The position numbers and the translations under genes were made by a program. Below, piece after piece: positions 33,796 through 44,462 of a DNA stretch of 64,000 bases. The stretch comes from Chelonoidis abingdonii. Taxonomy: Eukaryota; Chordata; Testudines; Testudinidae. The stretch lies in the NCBI RefSeq assembly GCF_003597395.2, contig NC_133772.1, forward strand, positions 142,822,724-142,886,723, given 5' to 3'. The notes below the pieces were generated by a model. That model was given only the letters and a program-made list of their open reading frames with translations. It made no database searches and was not told the DNA's origin. The stretch's first letter is position 1. Each line of letters starts with the position of its first letter.

Positions 33796-34262
33796 TTTTA
33801 AGGCAGTAAACACAAATTCATGTCTTGGACCAGATCCTATGTGCCCCTTAGGACTAACTCAAGAATTGCCTCTCCCCTTGTGGGTTCCAGGAGTAGCTGC
33901 TCCAAGAAGCAGTTATTTATGCTGTCTCTGCATACCTTCCTTGGGTGACATGTACCCAGTCAATATGAGGAGAGTTGAAATCCCCTGTTGTTGCATTTTC
34001 TGCCTTTATAGCCTCTCAGATCACCCTGAGCATTTCATAATCAGCAGCACCATCCTGGGCAGGTGGTTAGTAGTCTATTCGCACTGTTTGGGACAAGCCA
34101 CCCTTTGCAGTCACTGGGAGATATTTTTTTGCAGCAGCTACCTATACCCTCCTTCCCAATATTCTACCTGGCATCATGGGCTGCATCCCTACCTGTACCA
34201 CTCCACACCAGGGGACATAGATTCACATACACTGATCTGTGAGAGCCTTCTTGGTGTATGCA
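33796..34262 (-). mobile_element. CR1 LINE fragment, endonuclease region
   Basis: Antisense sequence including GGACCAGATCCTATGTGCCC, GTGACATGTACCCAGTCAAT and GTTGAAATCCCC. I recognise these as the CR1 ORF2 endonuclease part in reverse. Frames are broken. The + strand stays open for about 600 bp (33746-34363), but this is a shadow of the antisense LINE, not a gene. Confidence 0.6.
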
Positions 34263-34377
34263 TAGTAAAAATAGGCAAAACATATTTTTCAGTCTTTCTA
34301 ATTTTAAAGTTCCATTATGTTGTGTTAGACATTTGTTCTGTGTTGTGTCTATTTGCACATTAGGTTTTTTTGTGCTG

Positions 34378-35090
34378 TGTGACGGGATGTACCAGCTTCT
34401 CACTGGTGAGGCAATGGTTAAAGAGCTGCTCTGGTCCTAAGAGGCCATAACCCCTTGACTCTGCTGTGTGAGCTTCCAGTAGAGGGCGCGACTCAGCTCA
34501 GTCTGGGCTGACCACGGAGGAGAGTAGTGAGGTGCAGCAGCCTTCTGCTGGGAAGCTGCCAGGGCTCCATGCCAACAGGACTGAGCCATGCCCATGCTCC
34601 GTGCCCAGCCACGGGAAGCCCATCAGCTGTGGGAGCTGAAGGTGCTGACTTGCTGTTGCCAGCACAAGAGACTTGGGAGACAGATCAGTGGTAAACACAG
34701 GACGGACTATCAGAGGGACTAGAAGAAGGGTAGGAAGTGACCTAAGGAGTATATTTAGGTGTAGCTGGCTCTAGGCCCTGTATAAAGATACTTTCTCAAA
34801 GGGAACTGGGTCAGAACCTGGTTGAGTGGGGGGGCAGGTTCCCCTGTTCCCTTTCACGAGTGGGTGACACTACCTTGAGTTATTGCCATTAGGCAGGGCA
34901 GCCTTTGGGACTTGCCAGTGGGTGATAGTATCCTGGGTCATAACTGCCAGGAAAACTGATCCTGGGACTGTCACCATTAGGAGTTATGCTCTGGAATATT
35001 GCCATTAGGTGATACTGCCAACCTGGAGCACACAGTTTTTTCCCTGTTTCTGCTACACAATAAATTTTATTTTTTTTTAAAAGGAACTCC
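34378..35090 (+). mobile_element. LTR-like block with TATA and polyA signals
   Basis: It starts TGTGACGGGATG, similar to the other TGTG-type LTRs here. TATAAAGATA lies at 34781-34790, and AATAAA near 35060 is followed by an A/T run. Imperfect units with GCCATTAGG recur at about 34885, 34975 and 35003. It is probably an old LTR. The right end and target duplication were not found, and a Harbinger relic follows. Confidence 0.45.
34476..34489 (+). promoter_or_regulatory. CTCF core motif match
   Basis: CCAGTAGAGGGCGC matches the 14-bp CTCF core (CCASYAGRKGGCRS) at every position. It lies inside the LTR-like repeat, and repeats are known to spread CTCF sites. Binding is not shown. Confidence 0.45.
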
Positions 35091-35279
35091 TCTTCATTAG
35101 TTCATAGCACATACTGCAGACTGTATTGCGGTACTCAAAGCACCCACGACTTGTAATTGGAAAGGACCACAGAATACACAGATCCAGTTAAGCACACAGT
35201 ATAAAATTATAAATGCACAGCAAGACCTGCAGAATTCATAGGTTCAGCAACAGACACAGAGTAATATTTATAAACGTAC

Positions 35280-36045
35280 AATTAGCACTTCAAAATTCCT
35301 AACAGCCCCCAAAATATCAGGGCCAGAGCACAGTGCAGTGCAGCGCATTGTTGTGGCAGACCATTAACGTGTTCTTTTAAGGTCTCCCTCAACCACACAA
35401 TGCTATGCTAAGCTCCTGTAATGGCCTTTGTGTCTGTTCAAAGTCAGCAGGCAGCTGCTTCATCTCAGCTCTCTGCCCTGGCAGCAATATTTCCCTCTTT
35501 GCCTCATTGCTATTGTGCAGGGCACAGCAGGTAACTATAACCGTGGGGTTATTTTTCTCAGAGATCCAATCTTGTGAGTAAACATCACCAGCGTCCCTTC
35601 AATCTACCAAAAAGCACATTCAGCTGTTGAGCAGGTAGTGGAATCTTTCCTTGGTGCTGTCGAGGTGGCCAGTGTATGGCTTCATAAGCCAGAAGAGCAA
35701 GGGGTAGGCTGAGTCCCCCATGGCAAACTACTGGCATCTCAATATCACCAGTGGCAATCCTCTGGTCAGGAAAGAACATCCCTGTTGCAGCTTTATGAGC
35801 AGTCTTGTGTTCTTAATGATGTGAGCATCATGTATCTTCCCTGACCAGCCTACACTGATGCCATGAATACCTATCCCTGGTGCACTGCACTGTGCATCAA
35901 CACAAGTGCTCCTGGTGAGAACGTGCAGTACTTGTACAAGCAGTCAAGTACTCACACACACAAGCAATATGCTAACTGTGGTGGCCGTCCACTGACGTAA
36001 TGTGTATCAACCAATATTTGTAGTGTGGATGCGGCCTGAGAGAGA
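35280..36045 (-). pseudogene. PIF/Harbinger transposase relic (HARBI1-like)
   Basis: The minus strand carries the C-terminal catalytic half of a Harbinger DDE transposase, the nuclease that excises and inserts this transposon class. Landmarks in order are a GKIHDAH motif (about 35823-35845), GDSAYPLL with its downstream WLMKPY-like stretch (35689-35718 and just beyond), an FxLN/RxxVE-like region containing stops (about 35590-35640), and a TCCALHN motif (about 35512-35532). Frameshifts and stops break it. No N-terminal half, Myb-like partner gene or terminal inverted repeats were found. Homologous sequence may extend left to about 35100. Domesticated HARBI1 would be intact; this is not. Confidence 0.7.
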
Positions 36046-36777
36046 ACCCTAACGGGGCTGTGGGAGCATTTGGAGGGCAGGCTTCAGAGGATCCCTCAAA
36101 GCCAGAAGCACCTTTTGTTTATTTGAGACCTTTTGTTATGGACCTTTCTGAATGGGGGTTTATATTAAAACCAGCCCCAAGAAGAGGCTCGAGTCAAGCT
36201 TCAAGAGTGACTGAAGTGGGTTTTTTGCTTCCCGCAAAGGGAAACTGAGGCAGGGAATATGTGCAGTTCCAGAGTAGCTCAGTAGGGGGTGCTATGGGGC
36301 AGGCATCCCCTATGGCACTTTCCAAAAGCACATAGATAAAAAAAAATACTTAGCAATTACATAATAGTTTCAATTTTTCACAGCACTCCACCAATACTTA
36401 GTGGATAGTGGCAACATTAACTACCTCAGATGGGGAATCTGAGAATGCCGGGAGTTTATGACTGGCAAGGACTCACACACAGTTCCTAGCAGAGCAGGGG
36501 TTAACCTTTGGAGCTCCTGGCTCCTACACCTGTGCTCAGTCCCCTGCATCATGCTGTGTCCCTAGAAAAAGTGAAAGAAAATGAGAAAGTTATTTGAAGC
36601 CTTAACATGGAGTAGGAGGAAGGATGAACAGATGGCCACTTTGCACAATACGTGGGATGTTTGTTTCAGGGCGGGGGGGAAGCATGAGAAATAGATAACC
36701 ATAACTGCTCTAACCATGATGATCTTTGACAGATTAGAGAAATCAGTCTTTATAAGAGGAGCTGTGTTGCCCACAAA
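36046..36777. other. no gene recognised
   Basis: Ordinary DNA. TCAGTAGGGGGTGCT near 36280 is a one-mismatch CTCF-core look-alike, too weak to call. Confidence 0.4.
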
Positions 36778-36779
36778 TA

Positions 36780-37234
36780 CAGATGCTCCCCGACATAGGC
36801 AAGTGTTCCATTCTGGAACACCTTGCGTAACTCAAATGTTGCTTAATTTGGAAATATATACCTGATAATTATGAAAAAAAATATACCCCAACCCCCAAAG
36901 GAAGTACTTGTAAACTGGATCCTGTGCTGAATCTCACTGTTGATTTTTGCATTTTGAGAAAGTTGGCTACCGAGGTAGCAAAAGTGTTCAGCTGTCTCCA
37001 AAGTCTGATCCTCAGTGGTGATTTGTGGTGGGTCATATGCAAGTCCTGAAGCAGGTTGATTGAGCACTTTAGTCTTCTCAACATTGAGTAAGAGTCCTAG
37101 GCTTCAGTAAGCTTGTACAGGAAAATTCAGTATGGACTGAAAGTCATTCTTAGTCTGCGCGAGGATGATTACAGAACTTTTTCCTTAAATGCAGATTTGC
37201 CTAAGTCTGGTTTTCATAACCCGGGGAGCATCTG
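36780..37234. mobile_element. pogo/Tigger-like MITE with LINE sequence inside
   Basis: Perfect 13-bp terminal inverted repeats CAGATGCTCCCCG (36780-36792) and CGGGGAGCATCTG (37222-37234) are flanked by TA on both sides (36778-36779, 37235-37236), the Tc1/mariner target. The subterminal sequence (GACATAGG, TTCTGGAACACC, TTGCGTAACTC) resembles Tigger/pogo ends. The interior from about 36893 to 37165 is LINE-derived, so a LINE fragment was inserted into or captured by the element. It encodes no transposase. Confidence 0.7.
36893..37165 (-). pseudogene. RTE-like LINE reverse transcriptase fragment
   Basis: The minus strand encodes a segment with HFCYLGSQLS then EIQHRI, the C-terminal post-palm motif (FxYLGSxLSxxxxxxxEIxxRI) of endonuclease/reverse-transcriptase LINEs of RTE type. 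It is about 75 residues, open, then cut off. Its ends lie inside the pogo-like MITE. The family is inferred from this single motif. Confidence 0.55.
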
Positions 37235-37236
37235 TA

Positions 37237-39150
37237 GAGTATTCTAAGCTAATGTGCCTGTATTTTTACATGACTCTGGGGGAGCCCTTACTTAAAGAAG
37301 GCAAGGACACTGCAAATAATGGAGTCTAAGGAGGCTGAGCAGGCAGAGGAGAAAGGGGAGTGCTGAGGCTTCGTGGGTGATGCTCCGCTGGCGTCTGCTG
37401 AACTCGGACCATCAGATTCCTCTAAGGCAGTGTGTTGAGCAGCTCTTTTGAACACTGGATACGGTAGATGACTGTATAACAACTGCAATTAATATTAATA
37501 TCCCCACTTAATGATTTTTGTTTTCCCATGGCACTTTCAGAAATGGTCTTAAATTAATTTTTAAAATGACTGTTCCTGGTTGCCTTTTGGCAGTTTTTGC
37601 ACAGCATCAAGTCAGTTTACCCTGACAGCTAATGCTTTTATGAATACTAATATGTAACTAAGCATACAAATGAAAATTAAACACTGTCTTCTTCTTCTTA
37701 TTAGTATTTTAGCAATCAAGTCTTCATTGCACAGTCTCCAAGAATGGATGACATTTTAATTTTTTTTCATTCACATGCGGCACTGCCAAACTGCCAATCA
37801 CAGTCCTTGAATGGCGAGTGGTTTGCTGTGTTTTTCCTGTGTACGTGCATCATTTCTAGCCCCTTCCCACATGAAACTCTCTGTGAAATCAACAGGAGCT
37901 CTGCACGGAGGGCCTAATGAAATGCCCATTGAAGCTAATGGACATGTCTTCCATTGACTTTAGTGAAGCCTGGGTCCGGTCTCAAGAAAGAAAGAGAGGC
38001 AGGTCCTTAACGGAGATGAGGCCTCGTATTGGAGGTCAATGGGACAATCCTATACTGGGTGTGGCTTAATGCAGCCATGTTCATATGAGTTATGATATTT
38101 TTTTCCTCTCCATTTTGAAAACTCTTACTTCCTGAACTGAGCAGATTTTGGTCTACACCCAACTAAACTCTTTCTAACTTTCCATTTTCGTTCAGTCAGT
38201 AGAACTTTGGGATGTTATCAAAAGTTTTTTATCGCAATTTATATGAAGGATGACTGCCAAAGTGTAAATGAGTCAAGTCTATAGTGTCGTGTCACAAATT
38301 AAGCTGCTATAGAAACATGATTAGCTAATTGCAGTTAATTACTTTGAAAACATAACACCCAGTCCAAACAGAAAGTATCATAAAGCAATGATTTTTGCCA
38401 CTTCGTGTCTGACATGGTAACAGGGACATGATTATTTTCTTACGACTAATTCTTTGTTTGCTTAACAGGCTGATACCTGCTGATAAGACGGCTTTACTTT
38501 CAAGTGATAAATTATCTTAATTAACTTTAATTGTTTGCAGACAATTTTATGCAAATCAAGACATTTAAGGAACAGAAGTGGGGAGATTTAGCTGAAGTTT
38601 GGAGGGAGCCTAGGGGGTAGTAAACTCTGCTTACAGCTGTGTTCTTCCTTCTCTGGAAAATAAGAATGTGCATCCTAAGGTCTAAAATGCTATTGAGATT
38701 TTAGATTACTGCACTGAGCTGTGGCCTCAGAACATACAGCTTTCACTGCATACAGTAGATGAAAGTGAATAAAAATGTCTGGGTGTTCATTCTGTGCTCT
38801 CACCAAATTTCTCTTTAGAAAGATACTTGGTTTCTCTTAAGCAAAGCTGTGCACTAGCATTTTGGTCCAAGTGGCTAAAATTACTCTCATGATCAAATAA
38901 AAGGCTCCCCCAATCAGTGCAGTGTTCCTTTGAAACTGTTTTATGCCACAAACTTTGCTGAATTTCTTTAGTCATTTGAATGACAGTTTGTTAGCTGAAA
39001 AAAAATTCATATATCCCAACACTTGGTTTCATCCCTGATAGGAACAAAAGGTCGAAATATCAATTTATTTTATGGATTGAAAGGGTCTGAAAAATTCAAT
39101 TTTGAGCTATTGAAATGTTTTGAGCTAATTCAACTTTAAACAGTATCTGC
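37237..39150. other. no gene; AT-rich, possible conserved block 38280-38580
   Basis: No elements apart from a small palindromic repeat at 37903-37985. 38280-38580 is rich in homeodomain-type TAATTAAC/TAGCTAAT motifs and contains an octamer ATGCAAAT near 38551. It is a candidate regulatory block by appearance only. Confidence 0.3.
37903..37985. repeat. palindromic repeat with CCATTGA core
   Basis: GGGCCTAATGAAATGCCCAT and GTGAAGCCTGGGTCC flank two inverted CCATTGA-type cores (GCCCATTGAAG, TTCCATTGACTTT). It is a degenerate member of the palindromic repeats also seen at 60783, 61960 and 63650. Confidence 0.35.
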
Positions 39151-39159
39151 GTAAGGTGC

Positions 39160-39440
39160 CATGGTGCCTTGGGAGCTGTGGTTAGAGATCTCCATGCTCT
39201 CCTGCTTCCATACAGACTGGACCCTCCCTGGCTAGACTACATTTCCCATAGTGCACCATGGTCATGTGACTACCATGATGCCTACTAAAACTCTGCTTTG
39301 TGTGTGTGTGTGTGTGTGTGTGTGTGGTGGGTGGGGGGGGGTGTCTCTGTGCATCATGGGAAATGTAGCCTAATCTGGAGTCTGGGCCATGTGAAAGGAT
39401 GAGGATATGAAATACCTGAACCACAATGCCCAGGAAAATT
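39160..39440. repeat. hairpin repeat around a (TG)n loop
   Basis: Arms TAGACTACATTTCCCATAGT (from 39233) and GCATCATGGGAAATGTAGCC (from 39351) are inverted repeats over about 23 bp, with 20 matches. The loop holds a (TG)n run. The surroundings contain several other inverted ATGATGC/GCACCATGG motifs. It is probably a non-autonomous element inserted in an AT-rich repeat. Confidence 0.45.
39299..39326. repeat. (TG)n microsatellite
   Basis: About 14 TG units, followed by a G-run. Confidence 0.95.
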
Positions 39441-39890
39441 GTGGCACCACATAGATGCATTTAAATATCAAACTTATCCAGAAGCAAAATATTGCATTTA
39501 GATTTTTAGATTAGCAGCTAATGACAAAATTTGGATTTAGCTGAAACTACATTTTCCATTGGAAAAAAAACTTCAGCAGAAAATCCCTGACCAGCTCTAC
39601 CATTTGTATTTTATGCAGGGATGTGGCAAAGGAAACTTTAGTGGGTTTGTTTATTTATTTATCGTTAGGTTGTGCCCTTGTCTTATACAGCTATGCAGAG
39701 ATGTAAGGAAGAATTCCGCCCTCACCCCCATCTCTTGCTTAGTGTATACTCAGATCTTGGGGTATGATATGGTGTGTAGCTCAGCTTTCTGGACAGTGCC
39801 CCTGGGGAGCAAGGGAGGAGGTACTTGCCTCTGCCCCCAAATACCAGCCAGCATATGGAGATGCAAGGTGCACCTTTTCAAGGGCTAGAG

Positions 39891-40214
39891 CAGCGGTCAG
39901 CAACCTTTCAGAAGTGCTATGCCAAGTCTTCATTTATTCACTCTCATTTAAGGTTTCACATACCAGTCATACATTTTAACTTTTCCATTTTAACCTTTTT
40001 AGAAGGTCTCTTTCTATAAGTCTATAATATATAACTAAACTATTGTTGTATATAAAGTAAACAAGGTTTTAAAAATGTTTAAGAAGCTTCATTTAAAATT
40101 AAATTAAAATGCAGAGCCCCCCGGACTGGTGGCCAGGAGCTGAGCAATGTGAGTGCCACTGAAAATCAGCTCGTGTCGCCTCCGGCACGCGTGCCATAGG
40201 TTGCCTGTCCCCTG
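39891..40214. mobile_element. hAT-type MITE
   Basis: A 324-bp element with ends CAGCGGTCAGCAACC and GGTTGCCTGTCCCCTG. The 8-bp target duplication is GGCTAGAG (39883-39890) and GGCAAGAG (40215-40222), 7 of 8 identical. The interior has a GCCTCCGGCACGCGTGCCAT stretch. It is non-coding; the hAT assignment comes from the termini and duplication length. Confidence 0.8.
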
Positions 40215-40222
40215 GGCAAGAG

Positions 40223-40664
40223 TAACTTGCCCTCTGGGGAGCTGTTCCTCCTCAGGGTGGGGGAAGTGCAGCTATGGTTAGTCCCTTATTCGGGGCTGAG
40301 ACTAAAGTCCCAATGGAGCCCCTTGCTAGTAATTACTTGGGGCAATATCTTGTGACTGATCATTGCTAAGCACAACTCCCCCAATGACGTTGGTGGGAGT
40401 TCATTTTAACAGTGGACAGCACTCTAGTTTTCAATTCAGTGAGACCGTGTCCGCCTGATGAATGAGACAAGCATTGCCAAAAAGTCAGAAAGATATTGGG
40501 TCTCTCTAGTATCTGTCTGTTGGTGCTCAGTATTGGGTCACCTGTCATGTATGCTGTGGATTAAGAACCTAGTAAGCGTTACAACAGGGTCACATTTCTA
40601 ACATTGTTTTCCCCTCTTGTTTTAGTTTTTGCCACCTCATGTCTGGAATTGTAACTTTCACACT

Positions 40665-40707
<43 letters not shown>

Positions 40708-41559
40708 ATAAATGACTAGGTTTAATGTTGACAGGTTTAACTCCCCTGAAATTTGCCTGCTATTGAACTAGGTTCTGCATGTAGGTGTTTTTAGCACCAG
40801 ATTAAATGCCATTTGGGTATTACAGCTGCTTCTCTGAGACTGGAGCTAGGCACCTAGGAATGCTTTCTGCGGTGCTTTGCTTTTTCTTTGTTTAATGTCA
40901 GATTGCAAAATGTTAATCAGTTGAGCCCACAGTGCATTACTGGCCAGGGACTGACTGCACTCTTCATGAGATCAGCCTAATAATAATTTCTGCAGAGTGA
41001 GAATGTATCATCATTTCATAATTCAAGAAGAAAGTACCATATTAGAATGGGGGAAAAAATGTCAACTGATGAGGACAGTCCAAAAACTGAGATTGAATGT
41101 TGCAGAGAAATAGCATTGTCGTCCCGCCATGGTTAATTAGAATTAGTTTGCAACCGCAAGGGGAGGTGCATAGAGGAAAATGGTCTAATAAACTGCCATT
41201 AAATCTGAGCGTAAGTGTACAAACAATTTGTATATTAACAGATGTAATTAGAGGGCCTTTATAGACCTTTTGCTAGTCACAGTGTAGCAGATAAAATGTG
41301 CTTGACTTAAAGGAGTGTGGAGATTTGTCTGTCTCTCATACAGAGAGTAATTTGTCACAGAACATCTAGAATGCAGACATGGCAAGTGCTTTCAGGTACC
41401 AGCATCACTAGGCACAAGGTGCTCATTTGGGCTCCATCCTGCATTGCTGTGCTCTCATCATTCCCATGGTGGTGTGACTCCCAAGACTGGTAGGACCAGT
41501 GCGGCTGAGTAGGCAAAGTGGGTCTGCTTTTCCTAAACATTTCTTGGTGCCTAATACCA
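40223..41559. other. no gene; possible conserved block 41000-41280
   Basis: Contains the microsatellite at 40663-40706. 41000-41280 is unique-looking, with TAATTAG motifs and retained CpGs. No exon is supported. Confidence 0.3.
40663..40706. repeat. compound (TG)n(AG)n microsatellite
   Basis: About 13 TG units run directly into about nine GA units. Confidence 0.95.
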
Positions 41560-42380
41560 AACTTCCATCTTGCCTGACTACCACTGTCACAAATATGGCT
41601 CAGTGCTTGGATGAGATTGATTCATGCGTGAAGAGCAGCCAGCTGAAGCTGACCCCAAGCAAGATGGATGATATGCTGATTCACAAAGGAAAGCACTTGG
41701 AGTCATTCACAGCTGAAATACAGTCTCCTTTGGTTGAAGGTTCATGCCCAGAACTGCTCCATTCAGCCTGTTGTTTCAGGAGATCCAGGATTTCTCATTG
41801 ATGCTGAGCTTTCATGTTGCAGTAGCCCTGGATAACACTTTCTACCATCTTTGGCTGGCTAAGTGCCTCTGTCTCAACCTGGCTGCAAGTGATCTGACTT
41901 GGGTTATTCACCTCTGTGTCACCTCTGAGCTGGACTCCAGCAGTCGAGTGTACCTGGGCATGAAGTAATCAGTGCCTAGGAAACTCCAGCTAGTCTAGAG
42001 CGCTGCAACACACCTCCTCAGCAGCACATGCTACTGGCTGCACATCAAGCCTGTCCTCCACTCACTACCCTGACTTCCCGTGGAATGTCGAGTGAAGAGA
42101 AAGGTCTTGGGTTCTTACCTTAAAGGCTGTCACTGGCCTGAGCAACTATCAGATCGACTCAGAGAGCAAAGTTATCAACCATGTTCCTCCTGGCACAATG
42201 GAGTTATCCACCTCAAGGGGAAAGCTCAATTGTGCAGGAGATGGAGATTTCTTGGGGACTAGTCCAAGGCTGTGGAATGAACTCCCACAGAAACACAGGG
42301 CTATCACCAACCTCATCTCCTTCCTCTGCAAGAGCAAGGCATGTTTCTTCATCCTCGCCTTTGCTACTATAAATATACAT
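41560..42380 (+). pseudogene. L2-like LINE relic, 3' part of the reverse transcriptase ORF
   Basis: The plus strand shows, in broken frames, the downstream RT region. It has an open segment with CLDEIDSCVKSSQLKLTPSK (41596-41655; L2 type CLxxIxxWMxxxxLKLNPxK), then an arrangement resembling LQNAAxRLL and LHWLPVxxRIxFKVL (about 41990-42100), and finally RLWNELPQ (about 42267-42290; L2 type LWNSLPxxLR). It is an old, frameshifted copy of a vertebrate L2-clade retrotransposon. CR1/L3 relatives share some of these motifs, so L2 is the better but not the only reading. Confidence 0.6.
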
Positions 42381-42424
42381 ACTTACTGCTCTATAACTTA
42401 TATGTACACAACAACCCCCCTCCG

Positions 42425-42448
42425 ACACACACACACACACACACACAC
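42425..42448. repeat. (AC)n microsatellite
   Basis: About 12 AC units. Confidence 0.95.
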
Positions 42449-42667
42449 CATACTCCTCCTCTTATGCCAGGGAAAAGATACAATAAAGAACAAACCACAC
42501 ATGGCAGATATTAGTCATGTTGTTTAATGCACTCCTGGAAGGTCCTCAGAAACTCCGGTTATGATGGCAAAATAAGAACCTGAGCCTGTATGGAATAGTC
42601 TAGACAAGGCTTAAGTGAACCAAACCCAGTCAGCGAGAGGGACTGGTTTTGCTAGTGGGGCTTGAGC

Positions 42668-42870
42668 CAGAGAATCCTAGGGTTAGAAGGGACTGCAAGG
42701 GTCATCTAGTCTCACCCCCTGCCAAGATGCAGGATTTGTTGGGGCTAAGACAGGTGGCTATTCAGCCTCCTTTTGTAACCCCCCCAGTGAAAGAGGTTCC
42801 ACGACTTTCCTGTTTTCTGTTCATAGAAGAGACAGAGGTTTGGCAGCCCTACGATAAGTAGAGGATCAAA
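42668..42870 (-). mobile_element. CR1 LINE 3' end fragment
   Basis: AGAATCCTAGGGTTAGAAGG, CATCTAGTCTCACCCCCTGC and the following sequence are the reverse complement of a CR1 3'UTR end. It is non-coding. Confidence 0.6.
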
Positions 42871-43615
42871 TCCCGCAGAATTTCTTTTTCTACCACCTTT
42901 ATGAATCTCTCTCCACAACTGCCTTCTTTGTGAGAGCAGAAACACTTGTTCACCTGACTTTACACAGGGTAAAAATCAAACGAATTCATTATTTTTATTT
43001 CAGTATTTATTTGGATTGAGAAAACCATAATAAAAAATATCCATGCAAAAAAAAACTGTAGGTGCTGTAATTATTAATGTGACTTACTGTCACAAATGAT
43101 GACTATCCAGCAGGATCTTTACCCAAACTTCTAGCACACGAGGATGGCATTTACCAACTGGTCCATGATGATAAATGGTGTGTGCAGCAAAACACCAGAT
43201 TCTCACTCATCACCTAGTCATGTCCATTTACCCAGCAGAAAAATGAAAACCAAAGTCCAGTCAGCCAAACAGGGCTGCAAGCTAGCAGTCAAACTGTCTT
43301 GTGGGGGCAGGCTGGTGCTTTGATAGCCAGAGGGTCTGTTCTTGGCTCTTCCAGAAGCTAGCAGCTGTGTGTTCTCGCTCCCAGTTCTCAAACACTGACT
43401 AGTCCCATCTCTATTACCCTTCCTATAGTCAGAATATTAAAATTCTGGATTTAATTCTGTCCTTTCACTGTAGTCATAGAGGAGATATAATGCTGCTGTC
43501 ATTATATGCGTTTTGTAGACTGCAGAACAAGTACGCTATGGACAGTAGACACCTGTGCTGCCTACATGGCAGGATGCTTCAGACATAATCTGGAGGGGAT
43601 ACAGAGTGGACTCTG
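42871..43615. other. no gene recognised
   Basis: Ordinary sequence between a CR1 fragment and a MIR-like SINE. Confidence 0.45.
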
Positions 43616-43815
43616 AAAGAGAGGAAGAAATGTGGTCCAGGGTTCAAGTCCTGTGTTCCATTTCTGGCTCTGCTGCTGCTCATCTGCTGTACACCCTTGG
43701 GCAAGTTACTTCTCTCTGTGCATCTGCTTTTCCTCTGCCCACGGTCTATGAAGGTGGTAAGCTCTTTGGGACATGGGCTGCCCTCACTGTGTGCTTGGAA
43801 AGCTCCTAACACTGT
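43616..43815 (+). mobile_element. MIR-like CORE-SINE
   Basis: Contains a B-box-like GGTTCAAGTCC (43641-43651), the CORE-SINE segment TTGGGCAAGTTACTTCTCTC, and a 3' tail with GGTAAGCTCTTTGGGACATG then CTAACACTGTGGGAC. The tRNA-derived head is degraded. The order (head, core, LINE-like tail) is that of MIR. Confidence 0.6.
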
Positions 43816-44462
43816 GGGACTGGCTCTGGAAGGGATGGGGGGGAGGGGCCTCTGGGTGCTATTGTCACATCAGTAATTTTACTCTCCATGTCCATTCAGT
43901 CCTTGGCCTCGATGCTGAGCTTGTGCACCAGAGCGACAGTTGTGCTGTGGGGTTCTTGTAATGGGGACATTCCTGGGACCATTGTCCACTTTGCTGGTAA
44001 GGGAGACAAAATATAGACAAGCAGAAAGGAAAAAAGTCCAGTTGCTGTGTCACTGCACAGGGTGGGGCTCCAAAACTGGCACGTCACTAGGCCCAAAGAG
44101 CAAAAGGAAAAGAGCAAGCCCGTAATTTCTTAAATGCAAACCAACTGATGACAGTCCACTGTGCTAATAAAAACCTACAAGTGAGCCAGATTATCCTGGC
44201 AGAAAGAGAAGGGATGAGCCACAGAAACCTCAAAGATAGCCAGCTCATCCCCCATCAGCATCGTAGCCCTGCTGTGTGCCTCTAGGCTGTTGCCTTTGTC
44301 TTCTGGCTCTATGGCAAATATAGCCCTGGGACAAAATTGATCTTTGATGAAAGTCTTCAGTCTCACAGAGAACAGTTCTGAATCCCAAACACCGCTTTCT
44401 ATTACTCTGTATCTGAGATCAGTTCCCACTATATTTCCTGTACTGGGAAGGCTATTGTAATG
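43816..44462. other. no gene recognised
   Basis: Open frames on the minus strand (44175-44531) show no known domain and partly overlap a repeat. Confidence 0.4.

Noticed and set aside
33746..34363. Longest plus-strand open frame (205 codons)
   Set aside because: Most of it lies opposite an antisense CR1 endonuclease fragment and the start overlaps a CR1 tail. No domain or splice framework.
36280..36294. Second CTCF-like motif TCAGTAGGGGGTGCT
   Set aside because: Mismatches to the core at important positions; too weak to call.
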